Of a DNA stretch of 64,000 nucleotides, positions 29,129 through 38,180 are shown piece after piece. Below the pieces are notes generated by a model that ran no database searches, was not told the origin of the DNA, and saw only the letters and a list, made by a program, of their open reading frames with translations. The translations under genes were made by a program, and so were the position numbers. The stretch is from Enterocloster bolteae. GTDB taxonomy: Bacteria; Bacillota; Clostridia; Lachnospirales; Lachnospiraceae. The stretch lies in assembly GCF_002234575.2 (NCBI RefSeq), contig NZ_CP022464.2, positions 5,146,001 to 5,210,000 of the forward strand. Direction: 5' to 3'. Position 1 is the stretch's first letter. Each line of letters begins with the position of its first letter.

Positions 29129-30159
29129 CCTCCAAAGTATTCATGAAATTCCAGACAATCATCCTCGGCTTGGGTAAATATAGTGGGGATTGGGTTCACA
29201 TTATATTTAAACATGTTCCACTGGTTTGTATATCTATCAAATTTAGCATATACTGTATGAATTGCCGTTGTGCAGATACAATGCACGTTATCCCGATTCA
29301 TAACACGGTTTTTCAGCCGGTGGTCCTCTCCTCTTGGCATATAAGCAACCGCCATATCCTCTTTGAACAGGATTCTGCCCATGCGGCAGGAATGCATCAT
29401 TTTGGCCTCCTTGTGAAATTTTGACCTTAGGAAATCACTTACCTGGCGGTAACCAACGAGATCAGCCGTATCCGGCTTATCTGACCAGAGTACCCCTTCC
29501 TCAAATCTGGCGGCAATATAAAAGTTATCCGTTGTAAACTCAGTCATGAACTTATAGTCATTATGGTCAAACGCATAAGCGTATTTATACAATAATTCAA
29601 ATATCTTTTCTTCATTGCCCTGTGGTTCATCGTCAACAGGAATCACCTTCCACGGATTATCAATGTCCGGATTAATCATTGGTTCATGTCCGCAGTAGGC
29701 ACTCTCATCCATTAATGTCCATCTGTCTTTCACAAATATAGTATTGCCCTTTGCGTAACACAGATCAAATCGGATTTCCGAAAATTTCCATACCCCATCC
29801 TCTTTCACCAAACGGTTCGCATATTCTCCCCCAAACAGAAAGGGGAACACATTCACGCCATCATCCTTTGCCTCTATGCATTGGATATATGCTGTCTGAA
29901 CAGCATTTTCCCCTCTGCTTCTGGCCACAAAGTTCAGTATCTGCGCTTTCCTGATATCCATTGGGATTCCAGGCCACATAAGCGCCCTGCAGATATTCTC
30001 AATTCCTTTGTGGTATCCTGCCGTACTAAAGTGGATTTCACAGCCCTCTGTAAGTACCTGGCGCACATTCGTAAAATCCCTGTCCCGGATCATTTGGATA
30101 AGCAATACAAACTGCTGGTGTATCTGTCTTCTGTTTTCTCCCGTATAAAATCCTTCCAT
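29119..30159 (-). CDS. Tandem NTF2/SnoaL-like protein
   Basis: 346 aa, again two NTF2-like domains: RDFTNVRQVLTEGCEIHFST then GYHKGIENICRALMW in the first, and YKYAYAFDHNDYKFMTEFTT opening the second. It shares the layout, and segments such as the late RxxxRG-H-x(n) region, with the 304-aa neighbour, so the pair probably arose by duplication. The His- and Asp-rich pocket residues are compatible with a dehydratase, cyclase or isomerase; no specific reaction can be claimed. It follows the MBL gene by 16 bases in the PTS operon. Confidence 0.68.
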   Translation of the reverse strand: MEGFYTGENRRQIHQQFVLLIQMIRDRDFTNVRQVLTEGCEIHFSTAGYHKGIENICRALMWPGIPMDIRKAQILNFVARSRGENAVQTAYIQCIEAKDDGVNVFPFLFGGEYANRLVKEDGVWKFSEIRFDLCYAKGNTIFVKDRWTLMDESAYCGHEPMINPDIDNPWKVIPVDDEPQGNEEKIFELLYKYAYAFDHNDYKFMTEFTTDNFYIAARFEEGVLWSDKPDTADLVGYRQVSDFLRSKFHKEAKMMHSCRMGRILFKEDMAVAYMPRGEDHRLKNRVMNRDNVHCICTTAIHTVYAKFDRYTNQWNMFKYNVNPIPTIFTQAEDDCLEFHEYFGGCL

Positions 30160-30175
30160 AAGCCGCGGCTATTCC

Positions 30176-30988
30176 TCATCTTTCGCTGATTCTTTTTAAT
30201 TTGACCGGCTCCCCCGGAGCAACAATCCGAACTCTGCCGGGATTAATGACATTCTCTAATAAATCCATGGGATTTGCATTACATGCTGTAATATCAGGCC
30301 GGTTCACCGATCCCCAATGAATCAGCACCAGTTCCGAATTCGGGTACGCCGCTGCCAGTTTGTACGCGCCGTCCAATGTGATATGCCATTCGTTATCTGA
30401 AAAGTCAAACAATATCATGTCAGGCTCAGGCAGGCGAAGCTGTTCATCCATCAACTTTGAGTCACCGACATCCCAGAAGGTGCCGTCGGGCGTGTCTATG
30501 TAAAAACCACAGTAATCCTCCGGCACATAAAGCCGTTTATTCTTATATCTCTTATCCTGATTTTGCCAGCAATGATCCGCCGGAGTCACCAAAATATGCA
30601 TTGGACCAATTGTAAACCGTCCGCCGATGTCATGCCCAATTCCGTTTATCCCGTCACCCTGCATCTCAGACGCGACATACTGAGTCGTATGGAATTCCTT
30701 ACATCTATCATGTACTGCCAGACAAGTTGGTAGACTATAGTGATCCCGGTCTATATGCGTGACCAATATACCATCTAAATATGGGATTTGTTCAACCGTT
30801 ATTGGAAAATCAATCAACATCGGCATTTTTGCATCTTTTAACATAGGGTCAATCATTATACATGTGCCATGACAGTTCACCATGGCCGCCCCAACCCCCA
30901 TCCACCGGATAACAGTATCATTACTTGCAGAAAATGCTTCTTTCCCAAAAAACTGGGTATTGGGTGCTCTTCTAATACCGGGCTCCAT
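30176..30988 (-). CDS. MBL-fold hydrolase, paralogue of the one at 3145-3930
   Basis: 270-aa UlaG-like metallo-beta-lactamase fold protein. The metal motif is VTHIDRDHYSL, with LVTPADHCWQNQDKR and DVGDSKL later and a conserved NPGRVRIVAPGE tail. The order of motifs and many identities match the 261-aa protein at 3145-3930. It sits between the NTF2 genes and a PTS EIIC gene. Lactone or ester hydrolysis of the aglycone is a reasonable inference. Its paralogue in the sigma-54 cluster suggests related chemistry in both operons. Confidence 0.78.
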   Translation of the reverse strand: MEPGIRRAPNTQFFGKEAFSASNDTVIRWMGVGAAMVNCHGTCIMIDPMLKDAKMPMLIDFPITVEQIPYLDGILVTHIDRDHYSLPTCLAVHDRCKEFHTTQYVASEMQGDGINGIGHDIGGRFTIGPMHILVTPADHCWQNQDKRYKNKRLYVPEDYCGFYIDTPDGTFWDVGDSKLMDEQLRLPEPDMILFDFSDNEWHITLDGAYKLAAAYPNSELVLIHWGSVNRPDITACNANPMDLLENVINPGRVRIVAPGEPVKLKRISER

Positions 30989-31010
30989 TTTTCCTCTCCT
31001 TTTCCAATGT

Positions 31011-32288
31011 CTATTCTGATATCATCTGTTCTGCCTGTTTTTCTTTTTCAACCAACTGGTTATCATAGCCTTTAACAAATGGGTAATAAATAAGTATGCC
31101 CACAGCCATTGCTGCCAGCTGCATGATAATTGCGCGCAGTGGTGTTGAACTTGATAATGCAACATTCAATATAGGCGGCGTTGTCCAGGGAAGCACAACA
31201 CCTGTAAATTGCCCTACCATTCCCGATACGATGCCTGCATAATATATGGTATATGTAGTAATGGTGCTTAATATCATGGGAATCAGCATCATCGGATTTA
31301 ACATCATGGGAAAACCAAACAGAATCGGTTCACCAATACAGAACACCGCGGGAACTATGCCTAATCCGGCCACACTTTTCAACTGTTTGGATTTACAAAA
31401 AATCAATGCTATTAAACAAGGCAAAAGCAGGTTGGCACCGCCGCCAAATTTAGCACTTTGCATAAATGAATACTCAATTACATTTGGCAGTGTCTTCCCT
31501 AAATTCCATGCTTCCAGATTGGCAGCGCTTGCTGTTAATGCCAGCGGCTGGATAAACGCTGAAATAGTTGAAGCATGTAGGCCTGGCCACATTACCAGAG
31601 CTCCCAGGCAGCTGATAAATACAAAACCGCCAAATGATAATCCAATTCCCTGAAGCGGAATCTGAATCGTTGAGTAAAAAAAGGTTTGGAAGCTGGAATA
31701 TCCCAGCAAAGTAAAGAAGTAATTGATAACGCTTGCCGCAATACATATGATGCAGGCAGGAAGCAGAATCGTAAACCCTTCTTCCACAAATTTAGGGACA
31801 GAATTAGGCATTCGAATCCTAACATTCCTGTCAATCAGCGCCTTGACACTCTTTGGCACTAAGATACCTACAAATAGGGCCAATATCATTCCTCTCATGC
31901 CCAAAGCGCTTGAGGCAATATTTCCATCTGTAACTTCAGATAAAATCAGAAAGACAGCAACGGTCAGGGCAGTACATGAAATATACTCCTTTACTTCTAT
32001 TTTTTTACAATACAGCTGCGCAAGCGCAATCAACATCAGTAATGTAAAGCCTCCTGAAGTAAAGGATGTGATTTTCTGACATACAGGTATTAATCCCGGA
32101 ATGGATTTCACAATCCCCTGCCAGGGCCCCACATCCAAACTGGAAATCAATGTTGCAAACGAACCAACAATCAAAATAGGCAGTGTTGCCTGTAAAGATT
32201 CAGAAATTGCCTGCATAAACGTAACATTTTGAAGCTTTGCCCCAAACGGAGTCAGAATCCGTTCTATTCTATTTGCAAATTTTTCCAC
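31011..32288 (-). CDS. PTS EIIC, lactose/cellobiose family
   Basis: 425-aa membrane permease subunit of the cellobiose/diacetylchitobiose PTS class, with about ten hydrophobic helices and the conserved GEPILFGFPMMLNP motif containing the substrate-contacting Glu. It transports and presents the sugar for phosphorylation by EIIB. It is the second EIIC of the operon (see 33045-34322). The duplicated permease with single EIIA and EIIB genes suggests two related glycosides share the phosphorelay. Confidence 0.9.
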   Translation of the reverse strand: MEKFANRIERILTPFGAKLQNVTFMQAISESLQATLPILIVGSFATLISSLDVGPWQGIVKSIPGLIPVCQKITSFTSGGFTLLMLIALAQLYCKKIEVKEYISCTALTVAVFLILSEVTDGNIASSALGMRGMILALFVGILVPKSVKALIDRNVRIRMPNSVPKFVEEGFTILLPACIICIAASVINYFFTLLGYSSFQTFFYSTIQIPLQGIGLSFGGFVFISCLGALVMWPGLHASTISAFIQPLALTASAANLEAWNLGKTLPNVIEYSFMQSAKFGGGANLLLPCLIALIFCKSKQLKSVAGLGIVPAVFCIGEPILFGFPMMLNPMMLIPMILSTITTYTIYYAGIVSGMVGQFTGVVLPWTTPPILNVALSSSTPLRAIIMQLAAMAVGILIYYPFVKGYDNQLVEKEKQAEQMISE

Positions 32289-32300
32289 GTAACCCTCTCC

Positions 32301-32621
32301 TTAACCTTTATTGTATTCCTCAATTCTGGCCTTCGCATCCGAATAAATCCTATCACCATTAAGCATGCCATAAGCCTGCGTATCAATAACTGTAAACGGT
32401 ACCCCCTTATCCGCATACTCTTTTTCAAGCGCGGCCTTCTGAAACCGGATCTGTGGTCCGAGAAGAATAACATCCGCACCATCAATGACATCCCTTATAC
32501 GCGAAAAGCTGTAGGCATTGACAATGGCCTCCTCGCCCCTTTTGGCTGCAGCCGTTTTTATCCGCTCCGCCAACATCCCGGTGCTTGCACCAAACTGGCA
32601 TAGTAATACGATATTCAGCAT
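32301..32621 (-). CDS. PTS EIIB, lactose/cellobiose family
   Basis: 106-aa cytoplasmic EIIB. The phosphocysteine is Cys8 in LLCQFGASTGMLAE, the typical P-loop of this family. It accepts phosphate from EIIA and passes it to sugar bound in EIIC. It lies 12 bases upstream of EIIC and 4 bases downstream of EIIA. Confidence 0.92.
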   Translation of the reverse strand: MLNIVLLCQFGASTGMLAERIKTAAAKRGEEAIVNAYSFSRIRDVIDGADVILLGPQIRFQKAALEKEYADKGVPFTVIDTQAYGMLNGDRIYSDAKARIEEYNKG

Positions 32622-32625
32622 CCTC

Positions 32626-32931
32626 TTATCTCCTTTTCTTTAAAATTGAAATCATCTGCCTTGCCAAATCCTTGGTAACCTCAGCGTTGGACAGATGAGT
32701 TGCCGCGTGTACAATCAAAAAATTCATAGGTACAGGATCGTCTCCGGCAGCTCTTTTCAGAATTTCCATATGTGCCTCATGGGCAAGCAGATATGCTTTT
32801 TCACTCTCCTGCATCAGCCGCTCCGCTGCTTCAAAATCATCATCCCCGGCAGCTTCAATTGCCGCTAAAGAAGCGCTTCTGCTTTCTCCTGCATTGGCAA
32901 CAATCGTACAAACTATTATATCCCAATCCAT
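32626..32931 (-). CDS. PTS EIIA, lactose/cellobiose family
   Basis: 101-aa helical EIIA. The active His lies in LIVHAATHLSNAE (canonical family motif HAQDHLM; here the Asp that helps bind metal is Thr, an unusual change). A strong AAAGGAGGTGA site precedes the ATG. It follows its own operator/promoter at 32969-33022. Confidence 0.9.
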   Translation of the reverse strand: MDWDIIVCTIVANAGESRSASLAAIEAAGDDDFEAAERLMQESEKAYLLAHEAHMEILKRAAGDDPVPMNFLIVHAATHLSNAEVTKDLARQMISILKKRR

Positions 32932-32968
32932 ATTCTGTCACCTCCTTTCCGCTGTTTCTATACTCACC

Positions 32969-33022
32969 ATTATATCAGGCGGCCTTATTACTTCTACATT
33001 TACAATTGCACGCCCCGGTGCA
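32969..33022 (-). promoter_or_regulatory. Internal regulated promoter, operator copy 2
   Basis: -10 TATAAT at 32969-32974 (minus sense) with a poor -35, and the palindrome TGCACCGGGGCGTGCA at 33007-33022, exactly 32 bases further upstream. The arrangement duplicates that at 34365-34418, so both are probably activated by the PRD regulator. Confidence 0.65.
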
Positions 33023-33044
33023 TTTTTCAGAATAATACTTTTTA

Positions 33045-34322
33045 TTATTTTTCCGCCTCCATCTCTTTCAAAACTGTATTCCTGTCATACGCTTTCACAA
33101 ACGGAAGCCAAATAATAATATCAATCAAAATGATAACAACATTAAGGACAGCCGCCCGCACCGGTGTGGAATTTGCTAACAGCGGATACAGAACCGGAGG
33201 GGTTGTCCATGGCAGTACAACTCCTGTGGAGCGCCCAATCAATCCTGTCACTATGGCTGTGTAAGTGAGCACCTGATTCACGATAATACTGAGAATCATT
33301 GGCAAATAAAGAAGCGGATTCAACATAACCGGAGCGCCAAAGAGCACGGGCTCGCCAATACCGAAGACGGCAGGTATGACTGCAAGACGGCCTACACTTT
33401 TTAACTGCTTACTTCTGCACACAAATGCCATGAGAACAGCCGGAATCAAAAGGCATCCTGCCATTCCCGGAAGGGTCAGATTGAAAAATTCCTGGGTGAT
33501 AATATTAGGGATTTCCTGATCCGCGGTGTAAGCCGCCAAATTTTCAGCGCTGGCAGCAATAAGCAGAGGGGTGACAAGATTGCCAATGGTCCCCGCATGC
33601 AGTCCGCACCACATGATTGTAGCTGCCAGAATGCAAATAATAATATGTCCTCCCAGTGATAACCCGATATTTGAGACTGGCGTTTGAATCACACTATATA
33701 TAATACTGTGCAGACATCCCAAAGAACTATGTTCCAAAATCGTATCCAAAACACCGGAAAAAGCCAAAAGGATAAGACCTGGTATTAAAATCTTAAAGCT
33801 GTCCTCCACAAATTTCGGAACAACATTTGGCATACGGATACATATTTTCTTTCTAATCATAAGCTGCATCAGCCTGGGTACCATGGCGCCAATCATTAAC
33901 GCGCTAAATAATCCGCTTGTCCCCAGCCACTCCACCGGGACACCATTCCAATCACAAGGCGTTACCATCATGAAAACAGCGGCTGCAATGGGGATACATG
34001 CAACACTTTCCTTCATATTCAATTTCGATGCATAAATATATGTCAGGATAATTACAACATAGAGTGAAAATAATCCAAGGGTTATCAGCTGCAGCTTCCC
34101 GCAGATGTCGACCAGGTACGGAACTCCTGTTACAATACTCTGCCAGGGTCCAACATCAAGATATGCAACCAAACAGCCAAATGATCCAATTAAAATAATG
34201 GGCATGACCGCCTGCATGGTCTCACTTATCGCTGCAATAAACTGGACTGACATCAGCTTTGCTGAAACAGGTGTCATGACATCTGATATTTTATCTGTAA
34301 CTTTTTCCAAAACCCTACCCAT
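33045..34322 (-). CDS. PTS EIIC, lactose/cellobiose family (first of two)
   Basis: 425-aa EIIC with the same length and topology as the one at 31011. The conserved substrate motif reads GEPVLFGAPVMLNPLLY. The pair is clearly paralogous but diverged, suggesting different specificity. It is the first gene of the PTS operon and lies between the two regulated promoters, so its dosage can differ from that of the EIIA/EIIB genes. Confidence 0.9.
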   Translation of the reverse strand: MGRVLEKVTDKISDVMTPVSAKLMSVQFIAAISETMQAVMPIILIGSFGCLVAYLDVGPWQSIVTGVPYLVDICGKLQLITLGLFSLYVVIILTYIYASKLNMKESVACIPIAAAVFMMVTPCDWNGVPVEWLGTSGLFSALMIGAMVPRLMQLMIRKKICIRMPNVVPKFVEDSFKILIPGLILLAFSGVLDTILEHSSLGCLHSIIYSVIQTPVSNIGLSLGGHIIICILAATIMWCGLHAGTIGNLVTPLLIAASAENLAAYTADQEIPNIITQEFFNLTLPGMAGCLLIPAVLMAFVCRSKQLKSVGRLAVIPAVFGIGEPVLFGAPVMLNPLLYLPMILSIIVNQVLTYTAIVTGLIGRSTGVVLPWTTPPVLYPLLANSTPVRAAVLNVVIILIDIIIWLPFVKAYDRNTVLKEMEAEK

Positions 34323-34364
34323 TTTTCTCCTCCGTTTTCGCTTTTGCTATCTGTTTTTAACTTT

Positions 34365-34418
34365 ATTATATCCGGCGCCTTTATGATTTCTATATTCACC
34401 GTTGCACTCCCCGGTGCA
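34365..34418 (-). promoter_or_regulatory. Main regulated promoter of the PTS operon, operator copy 1
   Basis: -10 TATAAT at 34365-34370, weak -35, and the palindrome TGCACCGGGGAGTGCA at 34403-34418, 32 bases upstream of the -10. About 60 bp around it is similar to the internal promoter at 32969-33022. Confidence 0.7.
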
Positions 34419-34546
34419 TTTTCTGATAATGTACTTATTGGCCCACATTTGCTATAATCCTAATATGGAGAATGATGGGGAATGTCTTAATCATTACATC
34501 AGCATTTAAAAGTATTATAATTATGATGAGGACGAGGTATGAAGGT

Positions 34547-36469
34547 ATGGACAAACGATTAGAGTTACTGGAATACTTATTTGCACAAAAAAGAAATGTA
34601 TCCAACCGCGAGCTGCAAACTGCTCTCGGAATTTCGAAAAGAACAGTTATTAACTATGTCAAAGATTTGAATTCCCTTGCCCCTAATATAATACATTCTT
34701 CCAATCAGGGTTACTTCTGTCCAAACCCATCTGCTATCCAGGGAACCATTGCTAAGCTTCAATCGACACAATTATTTGATACTTATTCAAAACGAAGGGA
34801 CTATCTGTTCAAAGAACTATTACTGAAAGCCACCCATCCGTCATTTGAAGAGCTGGCAGAACAAATGTACATTTCCACTGTCACTCTTAACAACGAACTG
34901 GTGCGTCTTAGAAATGAATTAAAAGAACACAGCCTTTATTTAAAAACGAAAAACAACCGGCTGTTTATAATTGGACAAGACCGGGATAAACGAAGATTCA
35001 CCATGCTGCTTTTAAATCAGGAGCTTCGGCAATCACATTTCAAACTTGAAAATATGCAGAAGTTTTTTCAGAATGTAACAATTAATGATATATCAGACAT
35101 GGTCCGGCAGACATTGAGAAATCACTCCTATTTTCTGGATGATTTTTCCTTTTTAAATTATGTCCTGCATCTTGCCATCTGCATAGAGACAACTCTATCC
35201 CGCCGGGAGGTTCCTGATACGATAAACAGCGTGATGGATAACTATTCATTTACGCCGCATATATTAGAAATAGTAAAAGATATCCATAAAAATCTAACGG
35301 ATATCTATCATACAGATATTTCTTTTACACAAGTACTGGATGCTTCTGTTCTCATGACGACCAGAATCCGTTCTGTTAACTTAAGCAGTCTAAACTTTGA
35401 ACAAATACATACCATCCTTCCGGCTCAGGTATGCGGGATACTGTTCAAAATAATAACAGCTGTTCACAGTATTTACGGCATTGATCTTAAAGCGGATAAC
35501 TTTATGGTGCGATTTGCCTTTCACCTGAAAAATCTTATGGACAGGGCTGCAAATTCCCTTGTTGTACCGGAAAACTACTTTATTACAATAAAGGATGACT
35601 ACCCTTTCCTGTATGTGATTGCGGAATATATTGCTTCCATCATAGGCCAGGAAATACATGCTGCATTGCCAGAAAATGAAATTTCATATATAGCTCTTCA
35701 TTTGGGCGTTTTGATGGAAGAAAAAAATAATGCCGCAACAAAAATCAACTGTGTCATGGTATTATATGATTACTATAACATGGGAGTCACCATTTTTGAA
35801 CATATCAAACAAATGGCTGCTCCCATCAATCTTTACGGTATTGTTACTTCCTATGAGCAGATTCAGAATTTATCTTCGGTTGACCTAATTATTACCACAC
35901 TGCCCGAAGAGTCTGATTTAGGCATTCCTACAATCAAGATACACTTGCTTCCCACAAGGCAGGACTATGAGTCCATTCTTTTAAAAGCCACTGAACTGAC
36001 CCAGAATATCCACCACAGGGAACTGGCCCGTCAGATTCAACAGCTTTTTAAAAAAGAGCTATTCTTTCCGCACACAAACTTTTTATCGCGGGAAGAAGTG
36101 ATACAGTTCCTATGTGAGAGGATGGAAGCGTCGAATTATGTTGATAAAGCTTTCCATCAGGAAATCCTCTATCATGAACAGGTGGCCCCCAGCGCTTACC
36201 GGAATGTTGCGCTTCCGCATCCATTAACCGCAGATGAATCGCTTACGCGTGTATCCTCCATTGCTGTTGCCATTAATGACCATCCCATCCCCTGGGATAC
36301 AAATCAGGTGGATTTTATATTCCTGTTATCCTTACGCGGTGAAGACCGGCAGCTTTTTAAAGATGTGTTTACAATTATTTCTTCTTTTCTTCAATCTGAC
36401 TCCAATTGCCGGCTTTTAAAAAGCTGTGACAGCTTTGATACATTTGTTAATCTAATTATCTCAGCGTGA
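34547..36469 (+). CDS. PRD-domain transcriptional activator, LicR/BglG-like
   Basis: 640-aa regulator: N-terminal winged helix-turn-helix (LQTALGISKRTVINYVKDL), a second HTH-like part, two PTS-regulation domains (about residues 180-400), an EIIB-like domain and a C-terminal EIIA-Fru-like domain with phosphorylatable His in VALPHPLTADES. The EIIB-like domain has no Cys at the expected loop (VMVLYDYYNMG), so that phosphosite appears lost. ATG 34547 follows GAGG; an upstream start at 34472 lacks support. It is divergent from the PTS operon and most likely its DNA-binding activator, controlled by PTS phosphorylation of the PRDs. Confidence 0.88.
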   Translation: MDKRLELLEYLFAQKRNVSNRELQTALGISKRTVINYVKDLNSLAPNIIHSSNQGYFCPNPSAIQGTIAKLQSTQLFDTYSKRRDYLFKELLLKATHPSFEELAEQMYISTVTLNNELVRLRNELKEHSLYLKTKNNRLFIIGQDRDKRRFTMLLLNQELRQSHFKLENMQKFFQNVTINDISDMVRQTLRNHSYFLDDFSFLNYVLHLAICIETTLSRREVPDTINSVMDNYSFTPHILEIVKDIHKNLTDIYHTDISFTQVLDASVLMTTRIRSVNLSSLNFEQIHTILPAQVCGILFKIITAVHSIYGIDLKADNFMVRFAFHLKNLMDRAANSLVVPENYFITIKDDYPFLYVIAEYIASIIGQEIHAALPENEISYIALHLGVLMEEKNNAATKINCVMVLYDYYNMGVTIFEHIKQMAAPINLYGIVTSYEQIQNLSSVDLIITTLPEESDLGIPTIKIHLLPTRQDYESILLKATELTQNIHHRELARQIQQLFKKELFFPHTNFLSREEVIQFLCERMEASNYVDKAFHQEILYHEQVAPSAYRNVALPHPLTADESLTRVSSIAVAINDHPIPWDTNQVDFIFLLSLRGEDRQLFKDVFTIISSFLQSDSNCRLLKSCDSFDTFVNLIISA

Positions 36470-36658
36470 TTATCAATTTATTATAATATGGATCACCAAA
36501 CAATAAAAAGGGAAATGATTCCATCTCCACATAATAGGCAGTCTGCAGGCACAGCCTCATGTCTTTAGAATATATGGCTACCACCCTTATGTCTAAAGCC
36601 TTTTCTTTTCCTTTATTCTTACTTCTACGTCTCTCACATGAGAAAACAAAATAAAATA

Positions 36659-36682
36659 CCCCGGAAGAGTCATCTTCCGGGG
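36659..36682 (-). terminator. Terminator of the PIN gene pair
   Basis: CCCCGGAAGA-GTCA-TCTTCCGGGG is a perfect ten-base-pair stem followed on the minus strand by TATTTTATTTTGTTTTC, downstream of the genes at 36909-37541. Confidence 0.7.
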
Positions 36683-36805
36683 CTTGGCATCTATTTCTCA
36701 CGCCCTAAAAAACACCCATTTTCAGGCCGCAAATCCACTCATTTTTTCTCAAAAGCCACTACATCTTGTGGTTTCATCCGTCATTTCTCTCCAAAACCAC
36801 AATTC

Positions 36806-36855
36806 GGCATCTAAACCACCGTAGCTTAATGTGTTGCTACGGTGGAATAGATGCC
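36806..36855. repeat. 50-bp two-part inverted repeat
   Basis: GGCATCTA-AA-CCACCGTAGC, a ten-base loop, then GCTACGGTGG-AA-TAGATGCC. The arms are perfectly complementary except for the symmetrical AA/AA bulge. No T-run follows on either strand. The 440-base gap around it (36470-36908) has no gene I can support. Confidence 0.7.
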
Positions 36856-36908
36856 ACTTGTTTATATTTCATCTATACTCTCTCTGCAAATGTATATCCA
36901 TAAATATA

Positions 36909-37103
36909 TTATCTTTTTAATATTGCATCAATCTCGTCCAGACTAATATCTGGTCTCTCATATTTTTCTTCTGTATAGTCTCCGTAACCAAGATCAAATT
37001 GCTTGATAAATTTGACCATTCCTACTGGCCCCAGTGCTTCTCTTAGGACCTTCATCCCGGCATTTCTTACATCGGCTGGATTATTCAAATCAACATTTAA
37101 CAT
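36909..37103 (-). CDS. Small partner of the PIN protein, putative antitoxin
   Basis: 64-aa protein starting MLNVDLNNPADVRNAG and ending with a short acidic helix (SLDEIDAILKR). Not a family I can name. Its ATG directly follows the PIN gene's TAA with no gap, so the two are translationally coupled, as in toxin-antitoxin pairs. A C-terminal acidic tail that could occlude a PIN active site fits an antitoxin, but no DNA-binding motif is evident. Confidence 0.6.
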   Translation of the reverse strand: MLNVDLNNPADVRNAGMKVLREALGPVGMVKFIKQFDLGYGDYTEEKYERPDISLDEIDAILKR

Positions 37104-37541
37104 TTAAAACACCTCCCAGGCAAACTGTAGTGGATTCTGCACTTTAACTTTTAGCTCTAATTTTGAGGCCATGTTGCTCATTTTGTCATCTGTTGTAAGC
37201 AACACATCTGCATTCGCACTCTCCGCTGCAGCTATATGCAAACTGTCAAATGTGCGGATCTTTGATATCTTCATTATATCCTCTGATCGTTTTTTTATCT
37301 CATCTGTATAGGCTACGTGCATATGTGTAACCTGATATAGCTCTTTAACTTTTCGCTTTTTTGTCTCATCGCCCATACGTTCCATCTCTAATTCCAGCAT
37401 CTCGCTTCCGACAATTTCATATACGTTCAATTGCCCTCGTTTCAATATAGTAAGGATTGCTTCACTTTCCAGATGAATACGTTCCTGCGTCTGATCATCA
37501 AACGGCCGATTGTAACAACAATTATCCAAATATATTCTCAT
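37104..37541 (-). CDS. PIN-domain protein, putative toxin RNase
   Basis: 145 aa with a PIN fold: first acidic residue in MRIYLDNCCYNRPFDD, then a central Glu-rich helix, and the distal acidic motif FDSLHIAAAESANADVLLTTDD. PIN proteins are Mg-dependent RNases, frequently toxins. Here the putative toxin comes first, opposite to the common VapBC order. A clear sigma-A promoter and AAAGG site precede it. Confidence 0.78.
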   Translation of the reverse strand: MRIYLDNCCYNRPFDDQTQERIHLESEAILTILKRGQLNVYEIVGSEMLELEMERMGDETKKRKVKELYQVTHMHVAYTDEIKKRSEDIMKISKIRTFDSLHIAAAESANADVLLTTDDKMSNMASKLELKVKVQNPLQFAWEVF

Positions 37542-37565
37542 ACATCATACCTTTCTGCTAATCAT

Positions 37566-37594
37566 ATTATAAACCATTTTACCGGGATAAACAA
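37566..37594 (-). promoter_or_regulatory. Sigma-A promoter of the PIN pair
   Basis: Minus-strand TTGTTT (37589-37594), 17-base spacer, TATAAT (37566-37571), 25 bases ahead of the start codon. Confidence 0.75.
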
Positions 37595-37658
37595 TCTTTT
37601 TATAATAACGGGATAGCAGTCAGCTCTGAAATGTGCCTTTACAGGAAATTTTGTCATG

Positions 37659-37847
37659 TCATGCTTTTTTGCCTAATTCCATTTCCTGAAAAAATCTCTT
37701 AAAATCTTCCAGTTTTGTATAAGCGTAATAAAAGACTGTTCCAAATGATTTCTGGCTCCCACGATAATCCAATGCAGTCTGGTCTTCACTACTGAATTTT
37801 ATACTGAGTACCATCTTCCCGCTGTATTCTTCGTAATCAGTTTTTAT
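37659..37847 (-). pseudogene. Truncated hypothetical gene (C-terminal piece)
   Basis: About 62 codons stay open on the minus strand, reading DYEEYSGKMVLSIKFSSED and ending in FFQEMELGKKA before a TGA. A stop codon lies immediately upstream at 37848-37850, and no good start or ribosome binding site precedes it, so the N-terminus is missing. No family recognised. Confidence 0.4.
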
Positions 37848-37964
37848 TTACAAGAATCATCCTCTGCTTCCTGCCAGCTTTCTGGGGCAAGCCGGGCTTC
37901 ATGGTACCGCTTCCCTTTGGTCCCTCTTAGGATCTGGAAAAATCCAGACATAAAAATATACCTC

Positions 37965-37999
37965 ATCCCCACAGCCCATGGATTATCGGCTGTGGGGAT
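37965..37999 (-). terminator. Hairpin downstream of the stand-alone PduB-like gene
   Basis: ATCCCCACAGCC / GGCTGTGGGGAT form a perfect 12-base-pair stem with an 11-base loop. On the minus strand the T-rich stretch starts about eight bases later, so termination is likely but not canonical. Confidence 0.45.
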
Positions 38000-38180
38000 C
38001 CATTAACGCAAAAAATCTAGGGAGCGTTCTTCCGCTCCGCAGATCTAAGTATCGCTAATAATCAAATTTTCTCATAATGGTCCACATCAATGACAATAAC
38101 AGGTGAATCTCCCACATCAACCATTATAGGCATGGCCACATAATTAACCATGGTAATCTTTTATTTTCTTGCAAAAACTT

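Noticed and set aside
38062..38151. 29-codon minus-strand frame (MVNYVAMPIMVDVGDSPV...)
   Set aside because: Looks protein-like but is too short, lacks a ribosome binding site and has no recognisable family; possibly a gene remnant.
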